NCBI GenBank assembly: GCA_036924085.1
Contig: JAVGWX010000008.1
Span: 49,273,019-49,337,018, forward strand
Length of the DNA: 64,000 nucleotides
Direction: 5' to 3'
From: Ariolimax columbianus
Taxonomy: Eukaryota > Mollusca > Gastropoda > Stylommatophora > Arionidae
This document shows positions 24,770 through 36,300 of this stretch, in pieces. Both the position numbers and the translations under genes were made by a program. The stretch's first letter is position 1. Each line of letters opens with the position of its first letter. A model generated the notes under the pieces. It made no database searches. It was not told the origin of the DNA and saw nothing but the letters and a program-made list of their open reading frames with translations.

Positions 24770-25790
24770 TAGTTTATTCCATGGTCATGGTATGCTGCCC
24801 ACATGGACACCTGTCATCTGTCCCAATTTTCATTTTACTGTAAAGAAGACTCTTCAGTCTGTTATGCCCAGCTCACAGTCTGAAGATTATGACTTGCTCT
24901 TCTCTTAAACTTAAAATTTGACGTCTTTATACTGGTTCAGAATACTCTACAGAGTCTGTATACAACCAGTTTTGTTTACATTTCGTTGCTCTGAAAGCTA
25001 TGTACATCCAATCTATTCTTAAATGCATTAACTGTCCCAGCTTCTACTACTTCCTGTGCCAATGCATTCCAATCATTCACTACTCTCTGACAAAAAAAAT
25101 ATTTCCTAATTTCTCTAGTTAAATCATAGTAGTTGTTTTCTTTTCGGAATGGGGGTGTCAATCAGCCCATTTCTCCATGAAGTCGGCCTTAACTATTGTC
25201 TTGGCCTCATTATACACGATACTCAGATCTGTTTGTGGGGAAGCTTCTCCAGGCTTTGCTAGTTTGTCTGCATCATCATTGCCTTAAATATTGCAGTAAG
25301 ATGGGATCCACTGACTGACCAGCCTGTGTGTTCTGCTGAGAGTTGTGTCAGAGACTACATACATTGCTCGAGATCTTCATCTTAGATTACAAACTTGGAT
25401 GGTACCTTTGAAAGTTATTGGAGTATTGTTCACACTAGAGATTTTTCTGCTCTGTTCCTTAGTCTATAATAGACTTTCACCACCTTCATTGGATGTAGCT
25501 TTGTAAATACGTGTATCCGTGTTTCTGGTGGGTATATCAATTTACTTTTTAAATCGGTCTGAGTTTCCTTCTTTTCTATTCCCTCTATGGTTTCTACCAT
25601 CTCAGGTGATTTTTTTTTCTATGGTAGAATTTGGGATGTTTCTTTTAGATCTTTAACCACTGCCTAGCTTATGATTTGGTTTGCTCCGGCAATATCATTT
25701 GTTTTTTTATATGAAGTGGTTTCTCTTTAATCATCTCCTCCCCAGGCAGTTTATTCTGTCATATATTGGGTGATCTAGCATTTGTTTGAA
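24770..25790 (-). pseudogene. Old, diverged I-like RNase H element
   Basis: Minus-strand pieces in the right order: HPIYDRINCLG (about 25760), IAGANQIISQAVVKDLKE, WIPSYCNI.GNDDADKLAKP of RNase H (about 25250-25310), then beyond an interruption AGHNRLKSLLYSKMKIG and DDRCPCG (24800-24890). Many stops. It is clearly more diverged than the other RNase H copies and is split by a CR1 tail at 24908-25165. Confidence 0.7.
24908..25165 (-). pseudogene. CR1 3' fragment nested in an RNase H element
   Basis: The minus frame 24976-25161 encodes LTREIRKYFFCQRVVNDWNA and VVEAGTVNAFKNRLDVH, the CR1 C-terminus. The 3' side holds the ACTGGTT..AACCAGT hairpin (about 24932-24972). It lies within an older element, so it is a younger insertion. 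Confidence 0.85.
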
Positions 25791-26329
25791 CTTCTTCCCC
25801 TGCTGAAGTGTTTTATGGTCTCTGTGCATATCCAAATTTCCATACTTTTGATTCTTGTGATGTTCTCAATTTATGTTTTATATTTATTGGTGTTCTTCTC
25901 ATAGCTCCAGTGATGATATATATATTTTTGGATTTGGGTTGTATTAATTGTTTGGAAGGTGATAGTCACCAAATTGACACCCAACATCGAATCTGTACCA
26001 ACAATTGAATAGATGAGGGGGCACATAAAATCAAACAACTTAAACCAGGTAGAACCCCTGAACAAGACAAAATCACAAATGATGAAATCCAGGCACACTA
26101 GCGCGGCAATTAACTACTTTGTTCAACATCTGTCTAAATGAATGCTAAATCCCTGATCAACGGAAAAAGTCAAAAAAACATCCTAATCCTTTAAAAGCTT
26201 CAGCTTCAGGCCCTTTCCAGTTTCAATTTTTTAGAAGTTTTCCTTTGATCTCTTCTTTATTTGGCTTATCACAGAGGTTACCCAATTTTTTTTCTTTATA
26301 ATGCAGCTACGATAATAATAATAATAATA
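25791..26329. other. No gene recognised
   Basis: AT-rich sequence with a short (ATA)n run at about 26310-26331. No coding evidence. Confidence 0.45.
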
Positions 26330-26690
26330 ATGTTTGCTTAGGCGTCTGAGACCTGTTGTGTCAGTTGGCCACTTCCATGACCTACTACTGTGGCATGGTT
26401 CTAGGCCTCGTTCAGAGTGGAGGTAGAGGTTGCTATCTGCTGGAGCCATACTGTGCAGGGACGGCCTCTTCTGTGCCCCCAGCCAGTCGAGGGAAGACTT
26501 TTAGCACTGAGGAATGACTTGTGTTGTATCTTGTGGGCCGGGGTTTTCTGGCCCAGCTGTACAACATGACCGAACATAGAAACTCGGCCGTGGTCAAGTG
26601 TTTATGAAATTGGTAGGAGTCCTATCTTAGCGGAGACCTCCACGTTGCGGGTGTAGATAATAAGCTGCCCAAATATTCTACCGAATGTCT
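26330..26690 (-). pseudogene. Diverged non-LTR RT tail
   Basis: Similar in order and words to the tail at 9262-9612: GGCGTCTGAGACCTGTTGTG at the 3' side, GACGGCCTCTTCTG..CCAGCCAG in the middle, and TACAACATGACCGAACA corresponding to the FGHVV segment. Frames are broken. Confidence 0.65.
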
Positions 26691-27542
26691 ACATCTTTTC
26701 TTGACAGTTAATCAAATTCCTCAGTGTCCTGAATTTTTTAATAGCAGTAAATATATGACAAAGAGTTTTGAGTGTTGTGTTTTTAATCCTTATGTACACT
26801 AGTGTCACAAATAAACAACAAATCCACAGCAGAATGTAGACTGGTTTAAGTTGTTTATTTCTCCATTTCTCATTATAAGCATTATTTGCTACAGATTTAT
26901 CAGAGCTTTCTTCTTCTTCTTCTTCGAACTTGATACTGTGGTAAAATGTGTATTCCCATTTAAAAGTCTATGATGGATACAAATTGGAAATATTTGCTCA
27001 GATGAGACTGCTCACATATACTGATCATTTTTTTAAATAGTTAAGTGTATGTGTGCAGCAATGTATCAAATCTGTCAAGCAAAACAGTGTAGCTGGATTG
27101 GAAAAAACACATACAAGTTGTAAATGTGAAAATTGACAAGAACATGTGGATCAAGACAAATGTAAAGATGAAAACTACAGTCTGATGTCAGATGATCATG
27201 TATCAGCATTTTCTGACAATGACCAAAAAATAAGTTTTAACAGTTATTGGTTGGACATTATCAGCCTTTTTGGCATCTGTTTTTTTGTTTTTTGAAATAG
27301 TTATACAGAGACTCCTTATAAGGAGTATATTACCTCACAGCTGTGATGAATAAGCATGCAGATTATAGAGATTAATGAATGCTGATACATTTACTTAATT
27401 CTTGCAAGGTTTTAAACTATTGACATTTTTAAAATTGCAAATCAAAGGAATTAAGTTATTAATTTTAGTTTTAAACATGTTCATTTGTCTTTTTTTAACT
27501 ATGTTAAACTTTATTGTGCATGTTACAATAACTGGCATAATA
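26691..27542. other. No gene recognised
   Basis: AT-rich. A short TTC run at about 26908-26925 resembles the tail of the I-like elements, but no adjacent element body is visible. Confidence 0.4.
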
Positions 27543-27735
27543 GCAGATGTTCAGCCGTCATTTTCCCTGTACCACAGATGCATTGTCATTGCCACCTATC
27601 TTCAGTTTATTGCATAGATGGTACCTCAGTCTGTTGTGGCCTTTGCGGAGTCTGAAGATCACGACCTGTTCTCTTCTATTCAACTGGTAGTAGGCATAAT
27701 TTTTGTGTAGCCAGTATGCTATGTTTCCCTAATTG
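27543..27735 (-). pseudogene. 3' fragment of an I-like RNase H element
   Basis: The minus strand retains the C-terminal segment as a degraded version of GHNRLRYHLFNKLKIGGTDE and the following cysteine-rich piece. Plus-strand words CAGATGTTCAGC.GTCATTTTCC and TACCTCAGTCTGTTGTGGCC match 18505-18610. Confidence 0.75.
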
Positions 27736-28580
27736 GAAATCATAACCTCTTGGCCACACATGTATACTCCTCGTGACAGTGAGATTTGTTTCAATCCCCG
27801 CTATCGATACGCCCCAGTCTACTTAACTGTAAATGAGTTCTCTATTTACATTTTGAGAAACCAAACTGTAAAGATTGGAACTGGATAGACCACAACTTGA
27901 GAAAAATCTGAGACCTGGTACAATCACTTTGTTCATACGTTAACCACGTCAGCAGAGTCAGTAATAAGGCAATCATTTATCGTTAATTTTACATAACATA
28001 CATTTAAAACACGTGTATTCAGTAATATATGAGCAGATAGGAAATAGAACATGTTCGGAAAACGAATGTGTCCCTTCCAAATGCATTTTGGTGACCACAA
28101 TAGTAAATGAGATATTATCTGTCATTTTAAAATATGCGCGAAAGCTTAATACACAAGGATAAATATAAATTCACCAAAAATAAAAAAAATATTAATTTAA
28201 AATATTTGTGTTTTTGCGAAAGTGAAAGATGAATGTATAGAATGATGGTGATTCCTTTTTTCTTCTAGCTTTTTGTCCTGCTTGTGCCCTTCAGTGCCTT
28301 GATCAGGTCCCACTTTGTGATTCGTACATGAGATGTTACAGCTTGTCATTTCTGTTGTCCATCTTTTGTGTTCGCGACTCTTGGCTCTGTATCAATTTGA
28401 TCTGTATAAATTTGCTTTCTGAAAGATACTGTCTGATGTTTGAAATGTTACGTGGTCCAACCATTTAGTTTGCTGTCTCTTGATGAAGCCTAACACTAGT
28501 GCTGTGTCTACCTGTTTCCTATATCTTCGCTTCTGTTTCTATCCATTCTTGTTACACCAATCATTCATCGCAGGTATTTC
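27736..28580. other. No gene recognised
   Basis: AT-rich, scattered short ORFs only. Confidence 0.4.
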
Positions 28581-28995
28581 TTAACTTAACTTCTTTATAC
28601 TGGTTCAGAAGACTCTGCATTGTCTGTATACAGCCAGTTTCGTTTACACTACCTTCCTCTAAAAGCAATGCACATCCAATCTATTCTGAAATGCATTACT
28701 TGTCCCTGCCTCTACTAATTTCTGTGGCAATGCACTCCACGCATTCATCACTCTCTGACTAAAAAGATATTTCCTGATATCCAAACTGGACCTTTCTTTA
28801 GTTAATTTGTTGCTATGCCCTCTTGTTCTTATAGGTGGTTGTATTTTGAAAAAAACTTGTCATAATCTAATTTATCCGTTCCTGTGATTATCTTATAAAC
28901 ATGTATTACGTCACCTCCAATTGTTTTTTTCTGGACACTTTAGGCCGGTTTTTTGGTGTCTTTTCTCATATTTCATCTCTGTTGTTACGATGTTT
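28581..28995 (-). pseudogene. CR1 3' fragment
   Basis: Begins on the plus strand with TTAACTTAACTTCTTTATACTGG (tail and hairpin) and encodes, on the minus strand, a degraded CR1 C-terminus including LRKYFL- and AWSALPQKLVEA-like pieces and the TRGHSNKLTKE-like region. It is 5'-truncated. Confidence 0.82.
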
Positions 28996-29295
28996 CTTTT
29001 ATCTTAGTTTGATAATGCCCAATTATGCTCTGTTATTACCATATGGATAAGAATAACGTATTGTATAGCGTTCCTTTATTAAATCAATTGTCCCTTGTTT
29101 ATATTGTAATGTATGGGACTTTTGCCCAAAATAAATGAGTAATGTGTCTTAGTTTGATATTCAGCAAAAGCAATTTCTATGTAAGAGACCTTTTCCCTTT
29201 TAAATGCAAATTGGATGCTTCTTCGTAAAATAGGATTTGCTGGTTGTGTGGAGGCGACAGGAAACCCGTTCTTTTCTGTTTTGTATTTTTAATGT
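28996..29295. other. No feature recognised
   Basis: AT-rich spacer between the CR1 fragment and the I-like element. Confidence 0.4.
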
Positions 29296-30881
29296 TTGGA
29301 TGTGATCATATTCTCGCTTTCAATCAAACCACAAAACACCAAATTAAGTCTAAATGGCAAATTGCTGCAGCCAAACGACAACCCAAACTATCTGGGAGTC
29401 ACATTTGATCGGCGCATGACATGGAAAAGTCAGATCGAGAGAAACCGAATGAGAGCCAGAGAAAGAATGGCAATCATGAGGAAACTAGCTGGCACAAGCT
29501 GGGGAGCAGACGAAAGTATACTAAAGAAACTGTACATTGGAAGAGTGAGACCAGTTCTTGAGTTTTGCATTTCGGCATGGACAACAGCAGCAAAGGCGAA
29601 CTTCGATAAAGTTAACAAACTTCAAAACCAAGCCATGAGAGTTATAACAGGAGGCCTGAAGTCAACGCCAATTGTAGAACTTGAAAAGATTACAAAGCTG
29701 CAACCCATGAACGATAGAAGAGAATGCAGAGCCCAGCTGCAGTCAGAGAAACTCCGAAGATAGACTGACCACCCAATGCACCAGAGACTAAACAATTTGG
29801 GAACTGGGAAACTAAAGCGGAGAAACTTTGCAGAAATAGCCAAATCAAAGATGCACAAAGATCCCATAAACGCACTAACAACACCAAAGCCCATCACTAC
29901 TGTACGAAAACCTACCTGGAGGCAGGATATATTTCCAGAGGTGGTAGAAAATATACCACGTATTGGAAACAAAAAATGTCAGACTGAAAAAGAAAGGAGA
30001 GATATTACCCTAAGCTTTATACCGAAAAACTACCCAAGCATGGACTGGACCCATGCATACACCGACGGTTCTGTAACAGACACTACACAGAACGGAGGGG
30101 CAGGAGCATTTCTGAACCTACCAAATGGCAGAACAATAACACTGTCATTCGCTACTGGTAAGTACACAAGCAATTTCAGAGCGGAGGCAGAGGCACTGAG
30201 GGCGGCAGTGGAAGAAATGGTGACACATAAAGAAAATGAAAGCCATATAGTCCTGCTTACAGATGCTCTCGCCGTAGTCACAGCGCTAAAAAGCCAGAAA
30301 AACACTGAGCTTAATGACTTAAGAGCAGCACTCTGCAAACTCTGCCAGCAGTCCGCACCAAAAAGGGTAGTGGTACAGTGGGTCCCATCACACTGCAACA
30401 TCCAAGGCAACGAGGAGGCAGACAGACTGGCAAAAGAAGGTGCAAGACTACCACAAACAGATACTAGTATGACGTACGAAGAGTCAAAACTGCTTAATAA
30501 AGCCAGATACATGACCAAATGGGAAACTGAACATACCGGCTACACCAAAAACGATGCCTATTACCAGTTGAACAGAAGAGAGCAGGTCGTTGTATTCAGA
30601 CTTCGCACTGGCCACAATAGACTGAGGTACCACCTATTCAACAAATTGAAGATAGGTGGTACCGACGAATGTCCGTGTGGTACCGAGAAAATGACCGTTG
30701 AGCATCTGCTGCAGAATTGCCCGACATACGAGGATCAGAGAGAGCAGATGTGGCCATCACCAGTGGAACCACAAGAGAAGCTCTATGGCAGTGTTGACAG
30801 CCTCAGGATGACCGCCGCTTTTTTCGAAAAAATAATGGTTACTGTCTGACTGCGTACGAAGAAGAAGAAGAAGAAGAAGAA
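29296..30881 (+). pseudogene. I-like RT-thumb/RNase H element, best-preserved copy
   Basis: A 155-codon frame (29296-29763) and a 357-codon frame (29776-30849) lie in the same reading frame and are separated by a single TAG at 29761-29763, so about 517 codons are otherwise continuous. Order: NPNYLGVTFDRRMTWKSQ, RVRPVLEFCISAW, NQAMRVITGG (RT thumb); HAYTDGSVTDTTQNGGAG, FRAEAEALRAAVEEMV, LTDALAVVTALKS, WVPSHCNIQGNEEADRLAKE (RNase H with D-E-D-H/D residues); RTGHNRLRYHL, CPCG and HLLQNCPTYEDQ (C-terminal Cys/His segment). The 3' end is TACGAAGAAGAAG, an uninterrupted GAA tail at 30858-30881. It is 5'-truncated, so it lacks endonuclease and RT palm. Confidence 0.92.
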
Positions 30882-31639
30882 GGATCTGATAATATTTGGC
30901 CAAAGGAAGGGCTGTATAGCCCAAAACATCTTTAAAAAAAAATCAAAAAGCTTGAAAAATTGCCAAAACATAAACACACCTCGTCAGTTTCCAACTTCTC
31001 GGAAAATGTTTGGACAGTGATTTCAAAGAATCTACTCATGCTCGCGATTATTTGATTACCCAAAAAATGAAGAAAAAAAAAAAAAAAAAAAAAAAAAAGG
31101 ATAATCTTTCCATAATGATTGATGTATTAACATTATGGGCAGCATGTGCCCTGCATGTATGAGGTCATGACCAATCAACTTGCTCAAGTAATAAAGGCGC
31201 ATTTTAGAAGTAATAGAATACAACAAAAATCTCCATTAATTGTTACGTAGCTATTTTGAAAATGCTGAGGTTTTCAAGAGCACTTCTAAAACCATACAAA
31301 ACTATGTTTTTCATTTGCGAAGTTGATCAAATCATATTTAACTACGGTGAGGACAGACTAACACCATTCGGAATGTTATTCCTTGAAGAGGGCATGAGGA
31401 AAGAAAAGATGATTGCGAAGTTCGCAAGTGACTAGCACTGAAAGATGGAGTTCTCTAGAAATGAGTACAGGATGAGTAACATACTTTGCTGTACAAGATT
31501 TCTCAGTACCCTTGGTTTGTGTTCAAATTCAATCAGAAACGAACTTGAAAACCAATTTTATTTTGCACTTGGCATTGTTCATTATTTCTCAACATAGTTT
31601 TTGCCAGATTGATAGGCTTAATCTTTGTCGCTTTATGGT
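30882..31639. other. No gene recognised; A-rich tract
   Basis: AT-rich sequence with a poly(A) tract at about 31072-31098. The tract could be the tail of a retro-inserted sequence, but no body was recognised beside it. Confidence 0.45.
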
Positions 31640-31890
31640 GTATTGTCTTATCTATTTGTGCCATGAGGTGCCGTGGGGAGCCGTAGTTTTCTCTCCAGTG
31701 TCTGACATGTCGCTGAAGTAGTCATCCCTTGACGATTTAGAATATCTGCAACATTTCCTATCCATCTACTTCTCGGTCTACACCGGTTGAGTAAACCCGA
31801 TCGCGTGCGTTTTATATCTATCTTTTGAACCGGACTAATAGTTGCTTCCACGTAGTCCGCCGAGTCCAATCTTCACGTAGTCAGGTAAGA
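31640..31890 (-). pseudogene. Non-LTR RT tail fragment
   Basis: The minus frame 31648-31869 reads RCRPRSRWIGNVADILNRQG and TLERKLRLPTAPHGTN. This is the 'GRPR.RW.DNV..ILN..GM' and terminal 'P..P.GTN' pattern of endonuclease-reverse transcriptase C-termini. Confidence 0.7.
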
Positions 31891-32489
31891 CAAGTCCTAA
31901 CTAACTGAGGATCGACAGGAACAATGCTCTGTATCCTCACATGATTTATTCCGCCAATCGACGCGGTGTCCTGGTTGAGAATCGTACGCATACCAAGCCA
32001 CATAAGAAGCTTTTAGCAGAGATCTTACATAAAGCGGTTTTACAGAATGTCACAGCTAATCTAGCGTACACAGAAGACCATAATGTAGCAGATAATCAGA
32101 ATGGAGGGCATGGAAAACCTTATTCAATTTGAAAAGATCGTGTAGAAAAGCGGAAGAGATACAGAGAAGAAGGATTTATGTTTCCCTCGCCGTGTTTCCG
32201 AAGGTAGTGTCCAATGTACAGCCCATTTCATTCGACGGACTCACTCATTTGTATATGTTCAATTTCGCATAGGAGTACCACCGTGCTGCAGCTAACGCCC
32301 ATGAAATGCTGATCCCCAAATAGAAGTCTAAATTGTGAACGGTGCCACAAATCCCATGAAATGCTTAGCCCTGAAAGGAAGATTTGAAATGGCATAGCAA
32401 GCTACTTTGACATACAATGAATATCTAAATTGCTGAAATCTGAGACCAATTCGGTGTGAATGTATCCTTAAATCCATGAAGTGATGAAT
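31891..32489. other. No gene recognised
   Basis: No coherent coding or RNA signal; short ORFs only. Confidence 0.4.
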
Positions 32490-32850
32490 ATGCAGCACAG
32501 TGAATGATTTAACAGCAGCCAAGTCTCAAAGCTGGGCCAAGATGCAGTGCAGCGAATGAGCTGACAGCAGCCAAGTCTCAAAGCTGGGCCAAGATGCAGT
32601 GCAGCGAATGAGCTGACAGCAGCCAATTCCCAAAGCTAGGCAAAGATGCAGTGCAACGAATGAGCTGACAGCAGCCAAGTCTCAAAGCTGGGGGGCGGGG
32701 GGGCCAAGATGCAGTGCAGCGAATAAGCTGACGGCAGCCAGGTCTCAAAGCTGGGCCAAGATGCAGTGCAGCGAATGAGCTGACAGCAGCCAAGTCTCAA
32801 AGCTGGGCCAAGATGCAGTGCAGCGAATGAGCTGACAGCAGCCAGCAACT
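32490..32850. repeat. 52-bp minisatellite
   Basis: About six to seven tandem units of 52 bp with the core CCAAGATGCAGTGCAGCGAA and TGAGCTGACAGCAGCC. One unit carries a G-rich insertion (about 32690-32703). ORFs over it show a matching 52-bp pattern and are not genes. Confidence 0.93.
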
Positions 32851-33039
32851 AATTGATGGGGTCAAGATGTAAGCACGGTAAATGAGCTGAGAATATAGTC
32901 TGTCTAAAAAATCTGCGATCGCAAAGAAAAGGCAAACTCGGACCTACAAAAATCCAGGTGAAAACAGAAAGGGCAGATATCGTAGATTTGCTGTAAACTA
33001 GGACACAATGTCACATCCTTTTCAGGACTAACGAGGAAG

Positions 33040-33081
33040 AGATAGAAGAAGAAGAAGAAGAAGAAGAAGAAGAAGAAGATA
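33040..33081. repeat. (GAA)n microsatellite
   Basis: Pure GAA run about 200 bp beyond the 3' end of the protease gene. It resembles the tail of I-like elements but has no element body beside it. Confidence 0.85.
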
Positions 33082-33184
33082 ATTGATAAATCCCCGAATG
33101 ATATAATATGAAACAATGATGGTGAAGTAGTGATCTGTTTATATACAATAACAATTTAACCAGAATACAATTGTTCGGCAAGCT

Positions 33185-33190
33185 TTTATT
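33185..33190 (-). promoter_or_regulatory. Poly(A) signal AATAAA of the protease gene
   Basis: AATAAA on the minus strand, 97 bp downstream of the stop codon at 33287-33289. This gives a 3' UTR of about 110-125 nt if cleavage falls 10-25 nt further on. Confidence 0.75.
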
Positions 33191-33286
33191 TCCAAGTTTA
33201 TCCATGGGAATGTATTATCACACTATTATTTTGACTTCTAAACATAAAGAACAGTTAACAAGCCTGCCAGTCAGTGAGTTGTGTAT

Positions 33287-33348
33287 TTACTTGCTGGCGA
33301 TCCAAGTCAGATACTCGGACACTCGAGTGTACACACTTGGGTAGTTGC
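33287..33348 (-). CDS. Protease exon 6 (C-terminus)
   Basis: 62 nt after a TTCAACAG acceptor. Encodes NYPSVYTRVSEYLTWIASK then TAA, the classic C-terminal helix of S1A proteases. Reading phase fits exon 5 exactly (split Gly codon). Confidence 0.93.
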
Positions 33349-36300
33349 CTGTTGAAGCATTGTATTTGTTTAGAAGATAGCACAGTGAAGTTGTTATAAG
33401 AAAATAACTAGTAGCTGATGTACTATAAAGCTAGTGCCATTACGCTACTATCATGACCCTGGTATCATAATGATAGTATGACAATACTAGTATTAAAATA
33501 TGTAAATGCCCTCTTGATTGTGATGTATTACATAACAATATATTTTATACAAGGCGGTTGCAAGCGATACGAACAATCTTCTGTCATAGATTTTGTAAGA
33601 TATACGTGATAGGTTATGTAAGTATTTCCCCCCGCCTTCCTCTCGCTACAGGGATCAAAATCACAAAATTTGAATCCTACCTACTCACTTAAACGTCTTC
33701 ATTAGCTAAACAACATAAAAAAGGTATCCAAACGTCGTACTAAAACCTCTTTATTAGCAGAACACAAAATTAGAATCCTACCTTCACGAATAAAATGGGT
33801 CTACATTAGAAAAACACACAAAACGTGGAATCCATATGTCGTACTAAAACCTCTTCATTAACAGGACACAAAATTAGAATCCTACCTTCTCACGAAATCG
33901 TCTTCATTAACAGAACACAAAATTATAATTCAAATTTCGTACTTTAACGTCTTCATTAGCAAAACACAACATTAGAATCCTAATTTCCCACTAAAACGTC
34001 TTCACTAGAAAAGCAACATAATGTTTGAGAAAATCCATGAGAAAGGTGAAAAGGAGTACTGATCGAGGAGTGAGAGAGAGAGAGAGAGAGAGAGAGGGGG
34101 AGAGAGAGAGGGTGAGAGAGAAGGGAGTGAGAGAGAGAGAGGGAGAGAGAGCGAGAGAGAGAGGAATAGAGAAGGAGAGAGAGGGAAAGAGAGGGAGAGA
34201 GAGAGAGAGAGAAACAGAGGGGAGGGAGAAAAAGATGGAGAGAGAGAGGGGGAGTAAGAGAGAAGGAGAGCGTGAGAGCGAGAGAGAGAGAGAGGGAGAG
34301 AGAAAGAGAGTGAGAGAGAGCGAGAGGGTGAGATGATAGCCGTATCTCGGATGGACACTGTGTGTTAATGATCAGTAAATATTACATTGAGTGGTTTAGT
34401 GATGAGTAAATATTACAATGAGTGGTTTGGTGATGAGTAAAGTTGGAGATAGTGTGCTACAACAACACTTAATCATAGACAGTGCTATCCATGTAAAGCC
34501 GAGGGACGTTATGACGGTGATGTAATGCACCATGAAATTACAAGTTTTCAGATCTGCTATTTTGTTGTTTTTTGTTTGTTTTTGTATTTTTGTGCGTGAC
34601 CAAAACATGATTTGTTTTTCATTTGCACGTCTCTGATCTATAATGGTAATGTTTTTGTCTTCTTCCTTTGTTTTCACTGCATTATATGAAGACTATGGAG
34701 CACTTCAGCTTGTCTTTCTTTTATGTGTCTCTATATCCGAATTGGGCCTCTGTTTCTGAATATTATCTGTCAATCGCACGTTATATCTTACTTTCCTTCT
34801 CACCACATGAACTGATTCAGTGAGTTCAGTGCTGATCTGCCCATTTAGTCTTAATATATGGCTGTAGCCATTGAACTGTGGATTTATATTTCGCACTCTG
34901 TCATTTGATGTTTGGCTCTTATGTATTATTTTAAGGGTCTATGTTGAGCCTATTATCTCCATTGCTTGGATTTTTCTCTCCAATGATGTCCATTTTCCCC
35001 ATAACTAAATCTATACATAAATAATTATTTCTTACTTTTCGGTTACTAATTTTATGTTTTTAACAATATTCACTTATTATTTCACATAGACAACAGTTTT
35101 GTTGAATTTGCTTGTACTTTTGCGGTCCTTGCTGCCCTTTTTGCTGTTTTTACAATTTGGAAATATTATCATAATTCACTCATGTTTCTTCAGACTGGAC
35201 TAACAAGCAAAACTGTGGACGACTAAAATAATGATGATTCTTTCGAGAAGAAATTACCACTGCAGTTGGACACTCCCCAGGAGGTGATACCAGCCAAGAG
35301 CTCGAAGTTGTTGCCACACATCATTGGGCCGCCACTGTCACCCATGCAGGCACTTGGACGGTTTCCAGAGGAGGCTGTTAACACAAATTTATTGTATGAA
35401 TGATTTACAGAATTATATATATTTTAATAGTACTTTATCGGTATGACATGGACATACAACATGACAATATGCTGTTGTTTGTCTATGTTTCCGAAAAGGA
35501 CTGCATTGTCATCTGTCAATCCTGGAGTGAATTCATAAGTGGCTGATCAAACCAATCCTATCCCGAAATCGTATGTCACACTTAGGGAAGAGAAACACTG
35601 TCTGACCGTCAGACGGAGGCAACTCTTTTCTTGCATTTCGTGTCGCTCGTCTCTGTGCAGCTTTCTTAATTTTGTCTACTCCATTTGTGTCGTGCCAGAA
35701 GAGATTTTTCTACGCCGGGCAGAGCAATCAGCAGCAATGTTCTCCCAACAATCAGTGTCAATGTAACGTTTTATTTGGCCACAGCGAGATCGATTGCCTA
35801 ACTGAAGCTCTCCTTAGAATATTTTCTATGCAAGCCACTCATCCGACATGCGGACATAGCCAGTCCATCTAAGCTGCTATTTGCACAAAGTTGTGCGGAT
35901 GCTTGTAATGCCAGTCCGCGAAAGAACTTCTACATCTGTGAACCTATCCTGCCATTTTATGTTCATTAGTTTCCTTTGGTATCCCAGATGAAAGTGGTAA
36001 AGCTTCTTCGCATGTCGACTGTACACAGTACAGATTTCACAGGCGTACGGAAGAGTTGGTAAAACGACTACCGCATAAACCTTAAATAAGCTCAACAATA
36101 GATACTGATATGAATGTATAGATCTGTTACGTCTTTAACACATTTTTATTAACGTAAAACTCAACAAGAACACGACAGGGAATCTTTTCATATTTTTATA
36201 TAAATAATATTCCGAGTTATATGTATTTTGTTAAAACGTTCATATCTTTGCACGTAAGCACATAACAATGATTATACGTTGACATGGACATTTAATTGTA

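Noticed and set aside
34005..34358. Long Ser/Leu- and Arg/Glu-rich frames
   Set aside because: Low-complexity translations of a GA microsatellite; the same applies at 44579-45184.
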